Assembly: GCF_022376445.1 (NCBI RefSeq) | Contig: NW_025955051.1 | Location: 94,178 to 158,177, forward strand | Length of the DNA stretch: 64,000 bases | Origin: Fomitopsis serialis | Lineage: Eukaryota > Basidiomycota > Agaricomycetes > Polyporales > Fomitopsidaceae | Reading direction: 5' to 3' | Shown: one piece after another, positions 11,763 to 23,899 of the stretch | Numbering within the stretch: position 1 is the stretch's first letter | How the letters are laid out: every line of letters begins with the position of its first letter | Position numbers and translations under genes: made by a program | The notes under the pieces: model-generated | Databases searched by the model: none | The model's input: only the letters and a program-made list of their open reading frames with translations | Told to the model about the DNA's origin: nothing

Positions 11763-12791
11763 TTTTTTTTTTTTTGAATCCCTTTATTGTCCGCGAGGGC
11801 CGAGCCCTATGTAGACAAAACTCTAACTCTAAAGATAAGTACGCGTGTGCTCTGTTAGGATCAGGCTGAGCATAAGCTCGTCGCCGAAGCGAGAGCGAGG
11901 GGTTGTACAGTAAGACAGGGAATAGGAGTAAGGTGTCCGAGTCGAGGTCGTTGGCAGTAGTGGTATGTACAGTAACTGACGTGCGAGTGTAGTGTATTCG
12001 TATTTGTCCTTGGTTCTATATACGGGGTTATGGACTCCCGCCCGGGAGACGACACGCGTTCGATAGGGCTGCCGGGCTGGACGAGCGGTCTGGCTCAGAG
12101 CGGGGTCTGGGTGAGGTGCGCAGGGCTGAGTATTGCAACCTGCCGCCCTCAGGTGCGGCCCTGGCATCGCAGCACCCTTCCCGGCTCCTACAGTGACCGC
12201 CGCAGTTTCCGTTCGCTTTCTCTCCGGCGCATCGGTAAAGTCGAATGTACAGTATGCTGGGGTCTGAATCTGTTAAGTAGTCTAGTAAGTATGTGCAGAA
12301 TAGTAGATGGAGAGGAGGGTTGGTCAGTCGTCGGCGGCGAGGCCGAGGTCGCCGTAGTTGGCCGCGAAGCGGCCTGTTGCGTGGATGTATCGGAAGAGGA
12401 GTCGGATGGCTTTGGGGTGGGTGAGAAGTATCTGTATGGAGTTCGCGGCTGGTCCTAGGGTGAAAGCGAGTTGTGCGCGCTGTTCGTCGTACGATGGGCA
12501 TTCCAGTATGTAGTGATGGACCGTTTCTCGTGCGAGATGGCATGTGGGGCATATAGGGGAGTCGGCCTTCGTGATCCTGTGGAGGTGGGCTTGCAGGGGG
12601 ATGTGTTCGGTGCGCAGTTGGATGAGGAGGCTGGCATGTTTCCGTGGGAGAGAGTTCATCAGTTTAACATAGCGTTTAGAGGGAAGATTTGGGTCTATGC
12701 GATCCATCTTGGCGGAGCGCGGCGAGCACTTCCACTCGTCCCGCGCTGCGCTCGCGAACTGCTCGGCGAGCGTCTGTCTTACCTTCGAGAG
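11763..12791 (-). mobile_element. 5'-truncated LINE (non-LTR retrotransposon)
   Basis: A T-run at 11762-11775 is the poly(A) tail read on the plus strand, so the element points left. The exact 12-base sequence TAGCCTACAACT occurs on both sides (11751-11762 and 12792-12803), which is the mark of target-primed insertion. Only the last kilobase is present: the C-terminal end of the reverse-transcriptase polyprotein and about 550 bases of 3' untranslated sequence. The 5' end, including reverse transcriptase and endonuclease, was lost at insertion, as is usual for LINEs. It landed between the dead P450 and the intact one. Confidence 0.92.
12324..12790 (-). pseudogene. C-terminal fragment of a LINE reverse-transcriptase polyprotein
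   Basis: Open from the truncation point to its own stop, about 155 residues. It contains the zinc-knuckle-like C-terminal motif of fungal LINE ORF2 proteins: EHIPLQAHLHRI, then CPTCHLARETVHHYILEC (CxxC..H..C pattern). It has no catalytic domain and cannot transpose by itself. Confidence 0.88.
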
Positions 12792-12803
12792 TAGCCTACA
12801 ACT
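12792..12803 (+). repeat. Target-site duplication, right copy (LINE insertion)
   Basis: An exact second copy of TAGCCTACAACT at the truncated 5' end of the element. Confidence 0.85.
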
Positions 12804-14338
12804 AGGCCGTACACCACCATCGGCGCGCTATGTCCAAGGGCTCGGCTCACTACCAGTGTTTCGCGGAATGGAGGGCTGACGGTACATTCGCTTGTTCGGT
12901 ATAGGCTCAACTACTGTAAGCAATCCTTGCTCGGCGTGCTGTTCGCCCATCCTCACGCATTGCGCACGCGTACTGTAATGCTCCACGGCATGCGTCATGC
13001 TTTTGTCGACACTCACGTATAATACGTCCCCAACCAGGCCGCCATAAACCTCTTCATATCCATCCGTCCGGTCACCCTGGCCGCTCGTCTTCAGAGAGAT
13101 ACAGGCCATTGCTACGCCGTGTGTGACACCTCCCCTTCAGATCACAGAGCCGACTGCGCTCATAAGGCCGCATATATGCAGGCCAGACCCACTTTTCAGC
13201 CGTGTCGCCGTCGAGTGCGCTCTTCGCTCCGTATCCTCCACAAATGCTCGATATCACACCCAACTATAGCCTGTTGAACGAGGAGGGCCATACGATGCTC
13301 TGCAATCCTCCCTGGTTCCGACACCGTCTCTGCACGAAGGATTGGGGATAGAACGTGTGCGGTCGCCAGTGTCCGCGATGATGAGTGAGTACTAGCTATA
13401 GAGTGAAGGCGAAGTGTCGCATGGGCGGTCGTCGCAAGTCCTATTCCTGCCCTTCGTCTATCGCGTGCGACGATGCTGTACTACCTCGTCCCGTACATAC
13501 GATTCATGAGGCTGACGTATATGCAACAAATCTCGCACAGATTGCATCAGGTCATGCTGTGATGATACCCAATCTTTTCGTGCAGCGTGTTCCTGCTCCC
13601 CTTGTATGTGTGGCCCCCTGATCCTATGGTAACTCACACGTCGTACTTGCGCAGAATACAGGTCCGCCGAATATTAGCACAACGCGTATCAAACGAGGGT
13701 CCAAACATCGCGGAATGAAGGTCTTCTCAGGCTCATTCTGGTTTCGTCCCAACCACCTCCGAGTCTACTCATGCGGTCGCTTTGCTCCGCCACCTCACTT
13801 CATTTGACAACGCTCGAGCGACGTAGTTCGCCACGCGTGACAGCGCTCACTGTGTGCACTTAGTACTGTGAGGCATCCTTTTCCTGTTCTGCCCGAAGAA
13901 ATGCTGATATTTTTGCAGTGTTGAGTGAGTTCGGTACATCGTGATCGTGATACTGTGCTCGTCGAGATGCCATATACAAGGTTCGAAACGTGCAACACTG
14001 GTGTGGACGGCATCTGCCAGCGCTGATGCCATTCGGTCACAGATGTTCTCTCCTGATAGAACCCGACAACTCAGTCTCAGAGTCAGGCTTCGTATTCGCA
14101 CGGAATGATAGCAAGAATTTGGCAGGTGTTGCCACATAAAAGGTACCGCCGAAGCGTTGACGTCGCCATTTCTGCGCATCGCCCAAGCCACCCGCTGAAG
14201 ATCTGAGAGCTCGAGAAGCTATCCAATCGCTGCCCACTCCGAATAGGCCAGAGCGTAGGTTCGAAGGGGATCTTGCGTGCGGCGCTGTGCTATCCCTTGC
14301 CTCGTATTGTGGTCTCCACGCTATTCCGCCCTGCAGAA
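12804..14338. other. No supported gene; upstream region of the intact P450
   Basis: Minus-strand frames of 60-114 codons occur, with no family resemblance. No repeat was recognised. No clear TATA box stands close to the P450 start. Confidence 0.45.
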
Positions 14339-16513
14339 ATGTTCAAAATACTGGCAGCGGGAGTTGCTTGCGCCCTCGGCGTCGTTGCCTATCACGTCTA
14401 CCAGAGCGGCGTTCTTGTAGCTATCCTCATCTGCCTTGTCGCGTATCTCGCAGCCCAGGCCGTCCCTGCTCTACGCACCAAGAGGCCATACCCTCCCGGT
14501 CCGCCCGGATGGCCTATCATACGCAATCTGCTCCAGATTCCCCAGGACAACCCATGGCTCGTTTACTCTGCTTGGGCAGACACCTACGGTATGTGCATCC
14601 TCACGCTGCTACCCTCGATCATCGAGTCATGCTCATTTGGTTCGTCGACGGTCCGCGACGTTCAAAGGCGATGTCGTCCATCTTGAAGCCCTCAGCGACC
14701 ACCTCGTAATCCTCAACACCGCTCAGGCGGCCAAGGACCTCCTCGATGGCCGGTCCACCATATACTCTGATCGCCCAGAGTCAGTACGTGATCTCTGTTG
14801 CATCTTGCACTCTCCAGAAACTAACGGACGCGTAGGTCATGGCAGAGCTGTGAGCTAGATCCCATGCTTAGTGTGCCCCGTTTGCCGCGTCGCTGACTCG
14901 CCCGCCATGTGCCACGCGCAGCTCAGGATTCGGCGTTGAAATGCCCATGCTGTCTTACAACGACAAGTGGCGAAGGCAGCGCAAGATCGTCGCCCAGTCA
15001 TTCAATTCGGGCTTGGTTCCGCGCTACTACCCGATCCAGGAGCATGAGGCGCGCCGCCTCGCGCAGGGCATTCTCCGGCACCCCGAGACGCTTGTCAACC
15101 AGACAAAGACGTGAGTGTACGACATTGCGAGTACGTAGCGTGTACTGACAGCGACGATAGACGGATCGCGGCGATCATCATGCGCGTGACGTACGGCTAC
15201 ACTGTCAAGGGTGAGGACGACCCGATGATCACCGTCCCGTTCGCCGCCATGGTCAATTTCGGCGCCGCGACGGAGCCGGGCGCGTGGATCGTGGACTTTA
15301 TTCCGCAGAGTGAGTGCTCGGGCGAGTTGGCGAGTGGGGATACGCGTCTGACGCGCAGGTATGCGCAGTACAGTATCTGCCGCGCTGGATGCCTGGGGCG
15401 TCGTTCTTGCGCACCGCGGAGCGCTTCAAGGAACTCGAGCACAAGGCCTCGTGGAGCCCGTACCTGTATTGCAAGCAGAGACTCGTGCGCATCTGCGTCC
15501 CGTATCTCGCTCGGTACTGACGAGAGAGCCTATCTGCAGCAAGAAGGATTTGCGGACACGTGTCTGGTTGCGTCCACGCTGGATGAGTTCGAAGGCAAGA
15601 TGAACAATGAAGATGAGGCCGCCCTCGTCTGGGCCGCATCCTCCGGGCTCGGCGGCGGGCTGGACACGGTGCGTAGCGCTGCAGCCGCGTCCCGCTGCGC
15701 GGAAACTGAAGCGCCGCCTGCCTCAGAACATGTCCACCACATTTACGTTCCTGCTCGCCATGGTGCGGCACCCGGACGTCCAGGCGAAAGCTCAGGCTGA
15801 GATCGACCAGGTGGTGGGCAGTGAGCGACTGCCGTCGATCACGGACAGGCCGTCGCTGCCGTATGTGAGGAGCGTGATAACGGAAGTATTCCGCTGGTAC
15901 CCGCCTACCCCGCTAGGTGCGTGCATCTCGTGTCCCAGGTCGACGTCGCTGACGGACCGTCTTAAGGCCTGCCTCACGCGCTGCGACAAGACGACGTGTA
16001 CAAGGACTGTCTGTTGCCCAAGTCGTCGATCATCATCCCGAATGTTTGGTCAGTGCAGCGTGTCCCTGCATGGGTCGCCGCTCGGGTAGCAATGCTAACG
16101 TGGTGCTCAGGCGCATGCTCCGTGACCCCAAGGTGTACCCGGAGCCTGGCATGTTCAAGCCGGAGCGGTTTGGCAATGACGATGGCGAGATGCGGAAGGT
16201 GATCGATCTCGTCTTCGGGTTTGGTCGGCGTGCATGCCCTGGGTCGCAGTTCGCGGAGGGCTCCATCTTCGCGATCGTGGCGACCATTCTCGCGACAAGC
16301 AATGTTGTGCCGAAGATGGACGAACGAGGAAAGCCGATCATTCCTGAGATGGAGTACACGAACGGCATAATAGTGTAAGTGACCAATACACTCACATTCT
16401 GGTAATTGACGTGACCGGCCGGCAGTTTCCCGAAGCACATTGTGTGCGACATCAAGCCGAGATCGATGCGCGCGCAGGAGCTGCTTGAGGAGTGCATCTC
16501 TCGTAGCGAATGA
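14339..16513 (+). CDS. Cytochrome P450 monooxygenase, intact
   Basis: Heme-thiolate monooxygenase, expected to sit in the ER membrane and use a P450 reductase. The start gives hydrophobic N-terminal helices and the hinge RPYPPGPPGWPIIRN. With about ten short introns removed the blocks run in order: DVVHLEALSDHLVIL, YSDRPESVMAEL, KWRRQRKIVAQSFN, the I-helix region LDTNMSTTFTFLLAM, EVFRWYPPTPLG (ExxR), MFKPERF, and the heme loop FGFGRRACPGSQ with its cysteine codon at 16235-16237. A 14-base exon (14836-14849) encodes VMAE(L). A plausible model has no frameshift. It belongs to the large Agaricomycete P450 families, possibly near CYP5144/CYP620, but I would not name the family without a search. 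The decayed P450 at 10.6-11.4 kb is its paralogue. Substrate unknown. Confidence 0.92.
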
Positions 16514-16831
16514 GCGCAGGCAAACGACGCCAACGTAGATGCCACGCAGCCTCTGCGTCCTGACATGTACTCCGGTGCTCCTCGGTATCACCCTGACCAG
16601 CTTCGTGTATTGCCAGTTCTTGCCATTGTCACTGTCGCGGGTGCTCAATTAACATTGCCTTCACTGATTGTCAACATTCTGGGAGATCGACATTCAATTG
16701 CCGTATGCACCGGCCCAGGACGCGGTATGTTCACAGATTTTATTTGGCAGCATGTCCCTTCTTTTCCAGGATACCTGGTACTAATGTTCGTCTTTTAACT
16801 GGAGCAGTGAGGCACAGAATCGACATTATCA

Positions 16832-17195
16832 TTGGCCCGTCAAGCGGTAACAGTTCTTGCTATGTTCGGTGTTACTTCCACCATGGCTGTCATCGTGTTC
16901 TCGGTTCTCTACGGGTTCTTCTCAGGCGCTAGTACGTCCCCGAGTTTTCTCCTTGCCTATTCTCCCGCTGAATTTCTCATTCGCACTCGCAGCAATCTCG
17001 TTGATGCCTGCGTCGGCGGTGACGCTCTCAAAGGCTGTGCATGAAATCGTATTTGACTTCTTTCACCGTTCTCTAGCTCTTGTAATAAGGCTGATTCTGG
17101 GATAGGTCTCGTCTGGATCTCAAATACTTACTCGGCTCGTTCGCTACGCTCATAGACCCATCTCTGGCGCGCTTTTTGACGCGGTGACCGGTGGT
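16832..17195 (+). pseudogene. Remnant of an MFS transporter, monocarboxylate-transporter type
   Basis: The frame starting at 16832 gives a membrane segment ending in VIVFSVLYGFFSGA, then after an intron AISLMPASAVTL, which resembles the sixth-helix region of fungal MCT-like transporters (YGFFSGAYISLLPP). Further on, GSFATLI and PISGALFDAVTGG fit the following conserved segment, but one base is missing between them near 17155. I found no N- or C-terminal half. It is probably a relic, and the assignment rests on two short motifs. Confidence 0.35.
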
Positions 17196-17199
17196 ACAA

Positions 17200-19479
17200 G
17201 CCACTTGTGTTCAGTTCGGTGAGCACATGTCGATTCAATCAAGTCTCGAGGTTGGCTTTATGCGCTGTATACGTGCTGACTGCGGTTCTATAGGTCATCT
17301 GATGATCTTCGCTGGAGCATCGTGCATTGTCATAGCGCGAAGGTGGTCGGCATGAAAGGGACGTGAAGAATGTAGCTGGACAACATATTTCGTATCCTTT
17401 GGCGCTGCTGGCATTGAGTTGTCATGTAAACCAACTGTACACCCGTGCTTGGTCCTAGGTGAATGTTTGCCAACATCTTGTAGTGCTGTAGCTCCGCTGG
17501 ACTCCAACGTTTTACGTGTGTTTGCAAGGCGCAGGGCCCGACGATATGGATATAGCTGTAAGGTGAATCTTACATTGTTTGCACGTGAAAGCTGCCACAG
17601 TACTTACTTATTGCTCATGAGTCTCATGCATCCAAGTTCAGCAGTCGCACGCCACACTGACCCGTTATGGAAGTGTTCTCCCGCCGGCGCTCCCGGCGTC
17701 CTAACTTCGAACCCCTCGGAACGACTTGCTCTACAATCGACTGCCATATGCACTGTGTGCCGAGGCTTGTCGTCGCTCTCTGAATTTTGGTCCGCCGTGG
17801 CCGATTTTCATCTTTTCGGACTTGAGTTCTTCGAACGTCGTGGCACAGCCAGGTGGAACCCAAGGGTGAGCGAATGAATACAGAGCTGAGCAATGGTATG
17901 CCGTTTCCATGTACACTGTCATAGTTATGATCCCAGCATAGCTATAGACTGCAGAAACACGGCGGCCCGTACTTCGCGCCTCCGAGTAGTCGTCCCGAAG
18001 CTTCAATGTTTCCATGCAGTGCACGACTACAAGCATGCGAGAAATGAGGTGTGGTTCATATTTTTACGCCCGAGTTCGATCTGACCATGAGCGTCGTAGA
18101 TGTTTACTGCGACAGAACACACGACAGTCCCGTTCTCCGTGCAATGGGGAAATCTTGCACGGCGACCTTTGTAGTAGGTGAGATGCTTTGCACACGCTAT
18201 CCAACAGCGCGCACTGGCAAGTACCTCGATCTGCTTCGCATATGAACATTGCGGAGTACCACGCGTGTCATTGTAGTGGCGTCATGCAGTTTCACGGAAT
18301 GGGATAGTGCAGATGGGTCTTACGTGCAGTTTGGCACAACCGTGATCGATGGGTTCGATAACGTTGAAGCTGTGTGCTCGCTGAACTTACCATGACTGAC
18401 AGGCTACTTCTGCTCCCTGAGCTTCTCACACCTGGACTGTTCGCCGGTGTACGGAGCGCTTTAAGTTCTGACCTGGACCACCAACCCCGCATGATTACTG
18501 CCGCGTCTTCGGAACCGAACCGTACTTGCTGGATTTGAACCTTGAAGTGAATTGGTGAGTTGCCGAAACCCTCCACTCAGCGCTTAGTGATTTAGCCGTA
18601 GGCTGATATTGTCATAGCTCGTCAGATCGCACAGCAGTACGCAGGCAGGGCATTCATAACCATGGCGGTGAGCACAGGTAAGTACTTGCGTGCCCAATCT
18701 ATCATCTACGTTTGTACTGACGGTCCGCTTAACATAGCGTCGATGCCGAGTTGCATCGTCACGTCCTTAGCGCCAAACGCAGATTCATAGTCAGTAAAGT
18801 GGTTGATGTTTTTCTGTCTGTCTTTGATTGTTCTGTCGTAGAGGCATGATTCGCGATACCCTCCATCTCTGTTTGGCCCTACACGTGGTACGTCAGTGGT
18901 CCGTAAGTGCACCAGATCCACAGCGCATCGTGAGCTCTTGCTGTCCTTTTAACCAGGAGACAGTATTGTTTTTTCATCAAGATGCATCTGTACGACTTCG
19001 ACCCTTGACATCCAGCCTTCCACTGGCGTCCATCTTCTTGCGCGTGCCGCCAGTCGGTGTCAGGAATCATCAATCAGAAGCTATGTAATCTCCTCGTATG
19101 TCATTTCCACTTATCGTTACACCATATCTTCCCTCGCAGCTGTAGTATACATAGCATCCTTGATTGTTGATGTGCTTAACCCATCCCGTCCAGCCCAAGC
19201 GCTCAAACCTAGTCTCGTATCGCCATTTGTGCAACGGAAGATCCATTCAGCTGACACCACTGTTGACGTGTTTATGATCTGTTTCCGACTCATGTGTGAG
19301 ATAGCATACGGTGCGACCGGCGGGTTCATAGCCACCATCTGCACTATGGAAAGGGTGCAGTTGCGATAGCATGCAGGGCGCGCACACATAAACTGTGCGT
19401 CGAGAGAAGTACACTCCCGCGCTTTGCAGGAACCTCGGCAAGTCATTGATTGTGTCGTACCCCTCAGCTGTCCTCAGGT
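17200..19479. other. No supported gene
   Basis: Many short plus-strand frames with possible splice sites, but no assignable domain. A stretch at 18286-18396 faintly recalls part of a cyclophilin (see rejected items). Confidence 0.4.
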
Positions 19480-20806
19480 ATGGCTAGCATTGAGTTCGGT
19501 GTCGACGAAGCGTACCTCATTGCTGCCTGGTTTGAATCATTTTGGTGGGGTATGTCTGTGGTCTCCTTCGGCTGCATAGCTCGCTCACCCAAAGATAGGT
19601 TTATACACTCTCCTGTTCAGCATCACAACATACGCTATTCTTCGGCATTCTGGTGTCAAGCACGCGTTCAATGTATTCACGGCGGCAGTACTACTACTGT
19701 GAGTTCTACCCACACCTCAGCGAATATCAAGGTCGCATTGCTCAGACTTTGTTAGCTATATGATTGCGACTGCTCATATGGCTATTGTGCTACGGAACCT
19801 TATCAACGCTTTCATAGTCTATCGCGACACAATTGGCCCAGATGCATATTATGAGAACGTGGGCAGCGGGCTGTATGTCTCTGCGCAGTTCCTGTACATA
19901 TCCGGTGTATGTGTCCTAGTAGAATCACACGAAACGAACTGACATTTCTGTAGAAACTTGTTTCTGATTCTGTGGTTATCTGGCGTCTATGGATCGTCTG
20001 GGGACAACAGTACTGGGCTGTTGCATTGCCCATCTGCTTGTGGATTGGGACTGCGAGTAAGCCTCTGAGTCGGTTATATGCGTTCGAGTCCGTGCTGATC
20101 CATGCTATTGCGCAGTCTCGTCACTTGGCGCGGGCTCACATCTAGCTCTACCCCACCCCGAGGCACAGTCGGCGATTCGATGGGGATACGGCATGTATGT
20201 CACATCCCTCGTAATGAACATCTATGCAACCGCCCTGATTGCAGGGCGAATATGGTTCGTCGTAATCATTTCAACACCTGAGTGGAACTCACAGTAGCGT
20301 CTAGGTATATGAACTATCAGCATCGCATGGCGATAGCCAAGGACCATCCATATTCACGCCTCATTCTGCTCATCATCGAGTCGGGCAGCTTCCTTGCGAT
20401 AGCGAAGATCATTGAAATCTCCTTATATTGCATTTCTCTCGACTCTGCGACTTCTCGTGACCAATCTTGTTGGATTTTGCTTGATGTGATGCCCCAATTA
20501 ATGGTAGGCTTAAGCTGACATCGCCATTGCTCGTGCTCACATATTCTGACTTAGGGAATCATCCCGACGTTAATCATCCTAGCGGCCAAGATCGGTTTAA
20601 CCCGGAACGATGACCACTACTCAACACAAACGAGACATACTTACAGCATAGCATTTGCACCTGGCGACCAGGTTCAGCTCCCGCGGACTGACCTCACATC
20701 GTCATCTCCATGCTTCGGAGAGGATCTAAGCGGACCTACGGTGAAAGCCCATTCCAGCATAGCGCTCTCTGCACCCCGACCTGCAGTTTGCAGAGACAAT
20801 GTGTAG
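19480..20806 (+). CDS. Seven-helix fungal integral membrane protein, function unknown
   Basis: Multi-pass protein of the kind greatly expanded in Agaricomycetes. The ATG at 19480 follows a splice-like context and starts MASIEFGVDEAYLIAAWFES. After short introns the hydrophobic segments are GLYTLLFSITTYAIL, the FNVFTAAVLLL helix, YMIATAHMAIVLRN, SDSVVIWRLWIVWG, WAVALPICLWIG, YVTSLVMNIYATALIAGRIW, LILLIIESGSFLAIAKIIE and GIIPTLIILAAKIGL. The WRLWIVWG and ALIAGRIW motifs are shared by this family. The tail is short, hydrophilic and Ser/Pro-rich. About six introns are needed. The exact N-terminal exon is the least certain part. No enzymatic motif is seen. A receptor or transport role is only a guess from topology. 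Confidence 0.72.
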
Positions 20807-21647
20807 CGAAGCGAGTAGGCGTGTTCCAATCAGATAGTGCTTCATGCCAAGCTTCCACACGTTCCAGTCAGTACGAACTTCTGTCATGTTGTTTGCAGTA
20901 GTGCGATAGTCAAACGCGCTGCCTAGAGATATATCATTGGGAATTGCCATTTGCAAAATGAGGATTGTTGAAAATCAAGACGTCGACTGGTAGCGCAATC
21001 ATTCCTGTTATCAGGATGATGCGAGGCAACGAGACCTCGTAGGGTCTATACCATACATCTCGTGGTTCAGAAGGTGCCTACTGTGACGTACTATAAGCAT
21101 GCCGGTACTTGCCTCGTGTCCGACAGGGGGACTGACTGAATATATACCCATTCTCAGTCGCGGTCAACGACGGAATCAGCATACACACCCATACACACCT
21201 GGAGCAAGATCGCGGATCGAGATGATTCAAATGTCGTTTTGCCGTGGTCTTTGCCGCGCTCAGATATTTGACATACCTCGCGGTCTCATCGGTGATCCAG
21301 TGTTTTACTGGCATAAATGGAATCCCCTCCTCCTCCTCCTCCTCCTCAACGGAGAATTTCTGGACCCCGGGCTTTCAATATCTCAGTTGATTCGGCTCAT
21401 CTTGCCCATCCATGTGATGTCGATAAGGCAGTGTAACTCACACGGCGTACAGCCTGTTGTGGGCGCATGAGTATCCTGATAGGATGGGCGGCCTTCTCCT
21501 GCAACGCTCTACTACTTCAAGGACCCCCTTTCGCACTGAGGCAGCATAAACTCTCTGGTATCTTTTCCCGGTCAGTACGATGCGTCTACTGTAGATCTTT
21601 TCAACATAGCTAATGGGTTGTTACCTGGTTCGAAGGTTGACTCCACA
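20807..21647. other. Intergenic, no supported gene
   Basis: Contains a (CTC)n-type microsatellite at 21327-21348 embedded in the string TGGAATCCCCTCCTCCTCCT. A near copy of that string recurs at about 24381-24406. Confidence 0.5.
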
Positions 21648-22716
21648 ATGCCCACCATCACCTACTCGCGTGTCGACTCGCTCGAAATCCAGCTGGATTA
21701 CGATTTACCCTCTCATGTCACCAGTGGCTCTTTGGGTGTGTTCATTTACCTTCACGGTGGAGGCATCATCACAGGTTCTCGCAAGGATGCGTTCTTCCCT
21801 GACTCTATGAAAGGTGAGAGCGCCCTCGCATCTGTGAATTGTGTCCGAACTCACTATATGTGGTTCAACCAGAATCAGTCTTGAGAAACGGTGCCATATT
21901 CATGGGTGCCGACTATCGTCTATTGTATCCCTCCACAGGCTTCGACGTCATCGACGACATGAAGGCCCTCTTCTCATTCCTATCAAACCCAAACTTCTCG
22001 GAAGACCATTTGCCGAGCGGGATATCGTTGGATGCATCTCGCATTGCCCTTGTAGGGGCTTCTGGAGGAGCATATCCTGCGATGGCCGCGGGCCTCTACG
22101 CTCAACCGAAGCCGAAGGCTCTTCTCTTGCTGTTTGGCATGGGCGGAGACATGCTGGGAGATAGCTGGGTTGCGCCCAAGAGCGGGTTCATGCCGTTCCC
22201 TGGATCCGAGAGCGTAACAGAAGCGTCTCTCAGCCACCTTCTGGAGCGTCCTCCACCCCCTATCTCAGACGCACCAGTGAAGATCCAGCCCGACCAGACC
22301 CTTCGCGACGACGAGGGTCGCATGGGCCTGTTCATGCACTGGTGGCGAACGGGCGAACTTCTGGACTATGTCGTGGGGAACCCGTCTCCGCCACTCTGCG
22401 CTCCTTGCCGCCCGCTCAACGCCTCGCCGCTGTACCTGCCCATTTGCGTCTGGCCATCCTACAAGCCCACCTGGACGACGAGTTCCCCCCGACATGCCTC
22501 GTGCACGGGGAGCAAGACGGTCTTGTGGATCCCGCTGAATCGAAGACGACGTATGGTCGTCTGAAGGAATTGGGTGTCAAGACGGAATTGGTGCTCGTTC
22601 CGGACGCTATCCATGCGCTCATGTCGCCCACCAATCCGGCGGCGCCAGCTGTGGCGGCCGAGGATGCATATGCGGAGGGTTTGAGCTTCGTGTTCACGGA
22701 GTTGTTGAGCGAGTAG
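21648..22716 (+). pseudogene. Alpha/beta hydrolase (HGG esterase type) with one single-base frameshift
   Basis: Carboxylesterase-like alpha/beta hydrolase (abhydrolase_3 style). The start MPTITYSRVDSLEIQLDY is typical of fungal members. The oxyanion motif YLHGGG comes next, then after one intron the nucleophile elbow VGASGGA (Ser codon 22061-22063). The acid and base lie near HGEQDGLVD and DAIHALM before the stop at 22716. The single long exon changes frame at the four-G run 22375-22378: upstream reads DYVVG, and the family's continuation EPVSATLRSLPP is one base out of register. One missing G restores it, and no GT..AG intron fits there. This is either a genuine inactivating deletion or a homopolymer error in the assembly. 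Apart from this the gene is complete. Confidence 0.85.
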
Positions 22717-23347
22717 TGGAGGGTCCGCAGGCAGAGCAATCCCGGTGCTCAAATCTAGTACATTGATTACTTTCGTATTCTCGTTATGCGTAGCGTAAAA
22801 TGCCGGAAATGCTTGACGCTGCGACGACGCAGACTTGGACGAACTTACGAGGATGTGCGCCAAGGGCCACCGGGCACCAACCCCAACTGACTCCCTCCTC
22901 TTCCTTGACTCTTCTCTGATCAGTTATAGGCCAGAGGACGCATCTCTGATCAGGTTGCTCACCCCAGTGCTCGATGGGAATTCTATATTAGCTCGGCTGG
23001 CGCCATCATTGACCAGGATAGTGTTCATCGGGAACATCGCAACGTTGAATACAAGGAGCCACCCGTCGCGTTGTCTGTGTATGTAGACGCGGTCCAAGAC
23101 GTTTGTGTCGATCCTACTAACTTCCTCCTTTCGTGAGCCCCCGGCATGTATGAGATGTGACAGCATTCATTAGCGTTATGAAGTCGTTGCAACGAGTTGC
23201 GATACGGGAGACGGAACAATTGAATATCTGTCATCTTCAGTATGACTGGAAGCCCACAACAGCCCGCATAACAAATGGACGCCCTTGCATATTGTACAAT
23301 CGGCACGAGGCCCGCTGTCTGTCGACCCATGCGGCCGGGGCCATGCC

Positions 23348-23860
23348 TTACGCCAGTGCTTCGAGATAGACCTGAACGGCCTTCTCAGGGTCGTCCCAGT
23401 GCATCTACAGATGGACAGTCAGTAGAACCGGAACTCGTCGACGCCCACGCACGAAGTGGTTAATGCCCAATAACATCTTGTAGTCCACGAAACCTCCACC
23501 GCGTTCTCTATCGTCATCCTGAACCGCCCAGAACGCCGTGATCGGGAAAGGGCAGGTAACATCGCCCGTCAAGAACCACACCTTCAGGTCCGCGAGCCGC
23601 GCACGCGCAGCGCGGTCGAAGCACGCTCTGCGGTACGTGACGAGAGCATGGGGCACAGTACTTGCCCTCGCAAGACCGAACACTCCAGGACTTCCTCGAT
23701 GAACTCCCGCCGGTCCTCGCGGGACATGGTGTAGATCAACGGACGGCGGGACACGGAGGAGATGATGTGGGGGAGGACGTCCGTGCCGCGCGTTGAGAGG
23801 TCTCCGTGATCTTTCTCCGAGGCACCTACCCATACATCAGATGCCGTAGGGCCGAGCACA
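23348..23860 (-). pseudogene. C-terminal fragment of another alpha/beta hydrolase
   Basis: Read leftward: SREDRREFIEEVL, an intron, ACFDRAARARLADLKVWFL, then TGDVTCPFPITAFWAVQDD, GFVDYKMLLGINHF, an intron, and HWDDPEKAVQVYLEALA ending at 23348-23350. The last blocks (GxNHF..HWDDPE) carry the catalytic His region of a fungal alpha/beta hydrolase family. The N-terminal half, with the oxyanion loop and nucleophile, is absent: the frame runs into a low-complexity tract at about 23.9 kb. It is a truncated gene, possibly cut by expansion of that tract. The substrate is unknown. Confidence 0.62.
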
Positions 23861-23899
23861 GGAATACCCATGGGTATCCCGAGCTCGACTTGTATCCTT

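Noticed and set aside
18286..18396. Frame SFTEWDSADGSYVQFGTTVIDGFDNVEAV, faintly like the CxxxTEWLDGKHVVFG segment of cyclophilins
   Set aside because: Neither the upstream catalytic core nor the downstream strand of a cyclophilin can be found next to it, so the match is too short to call.
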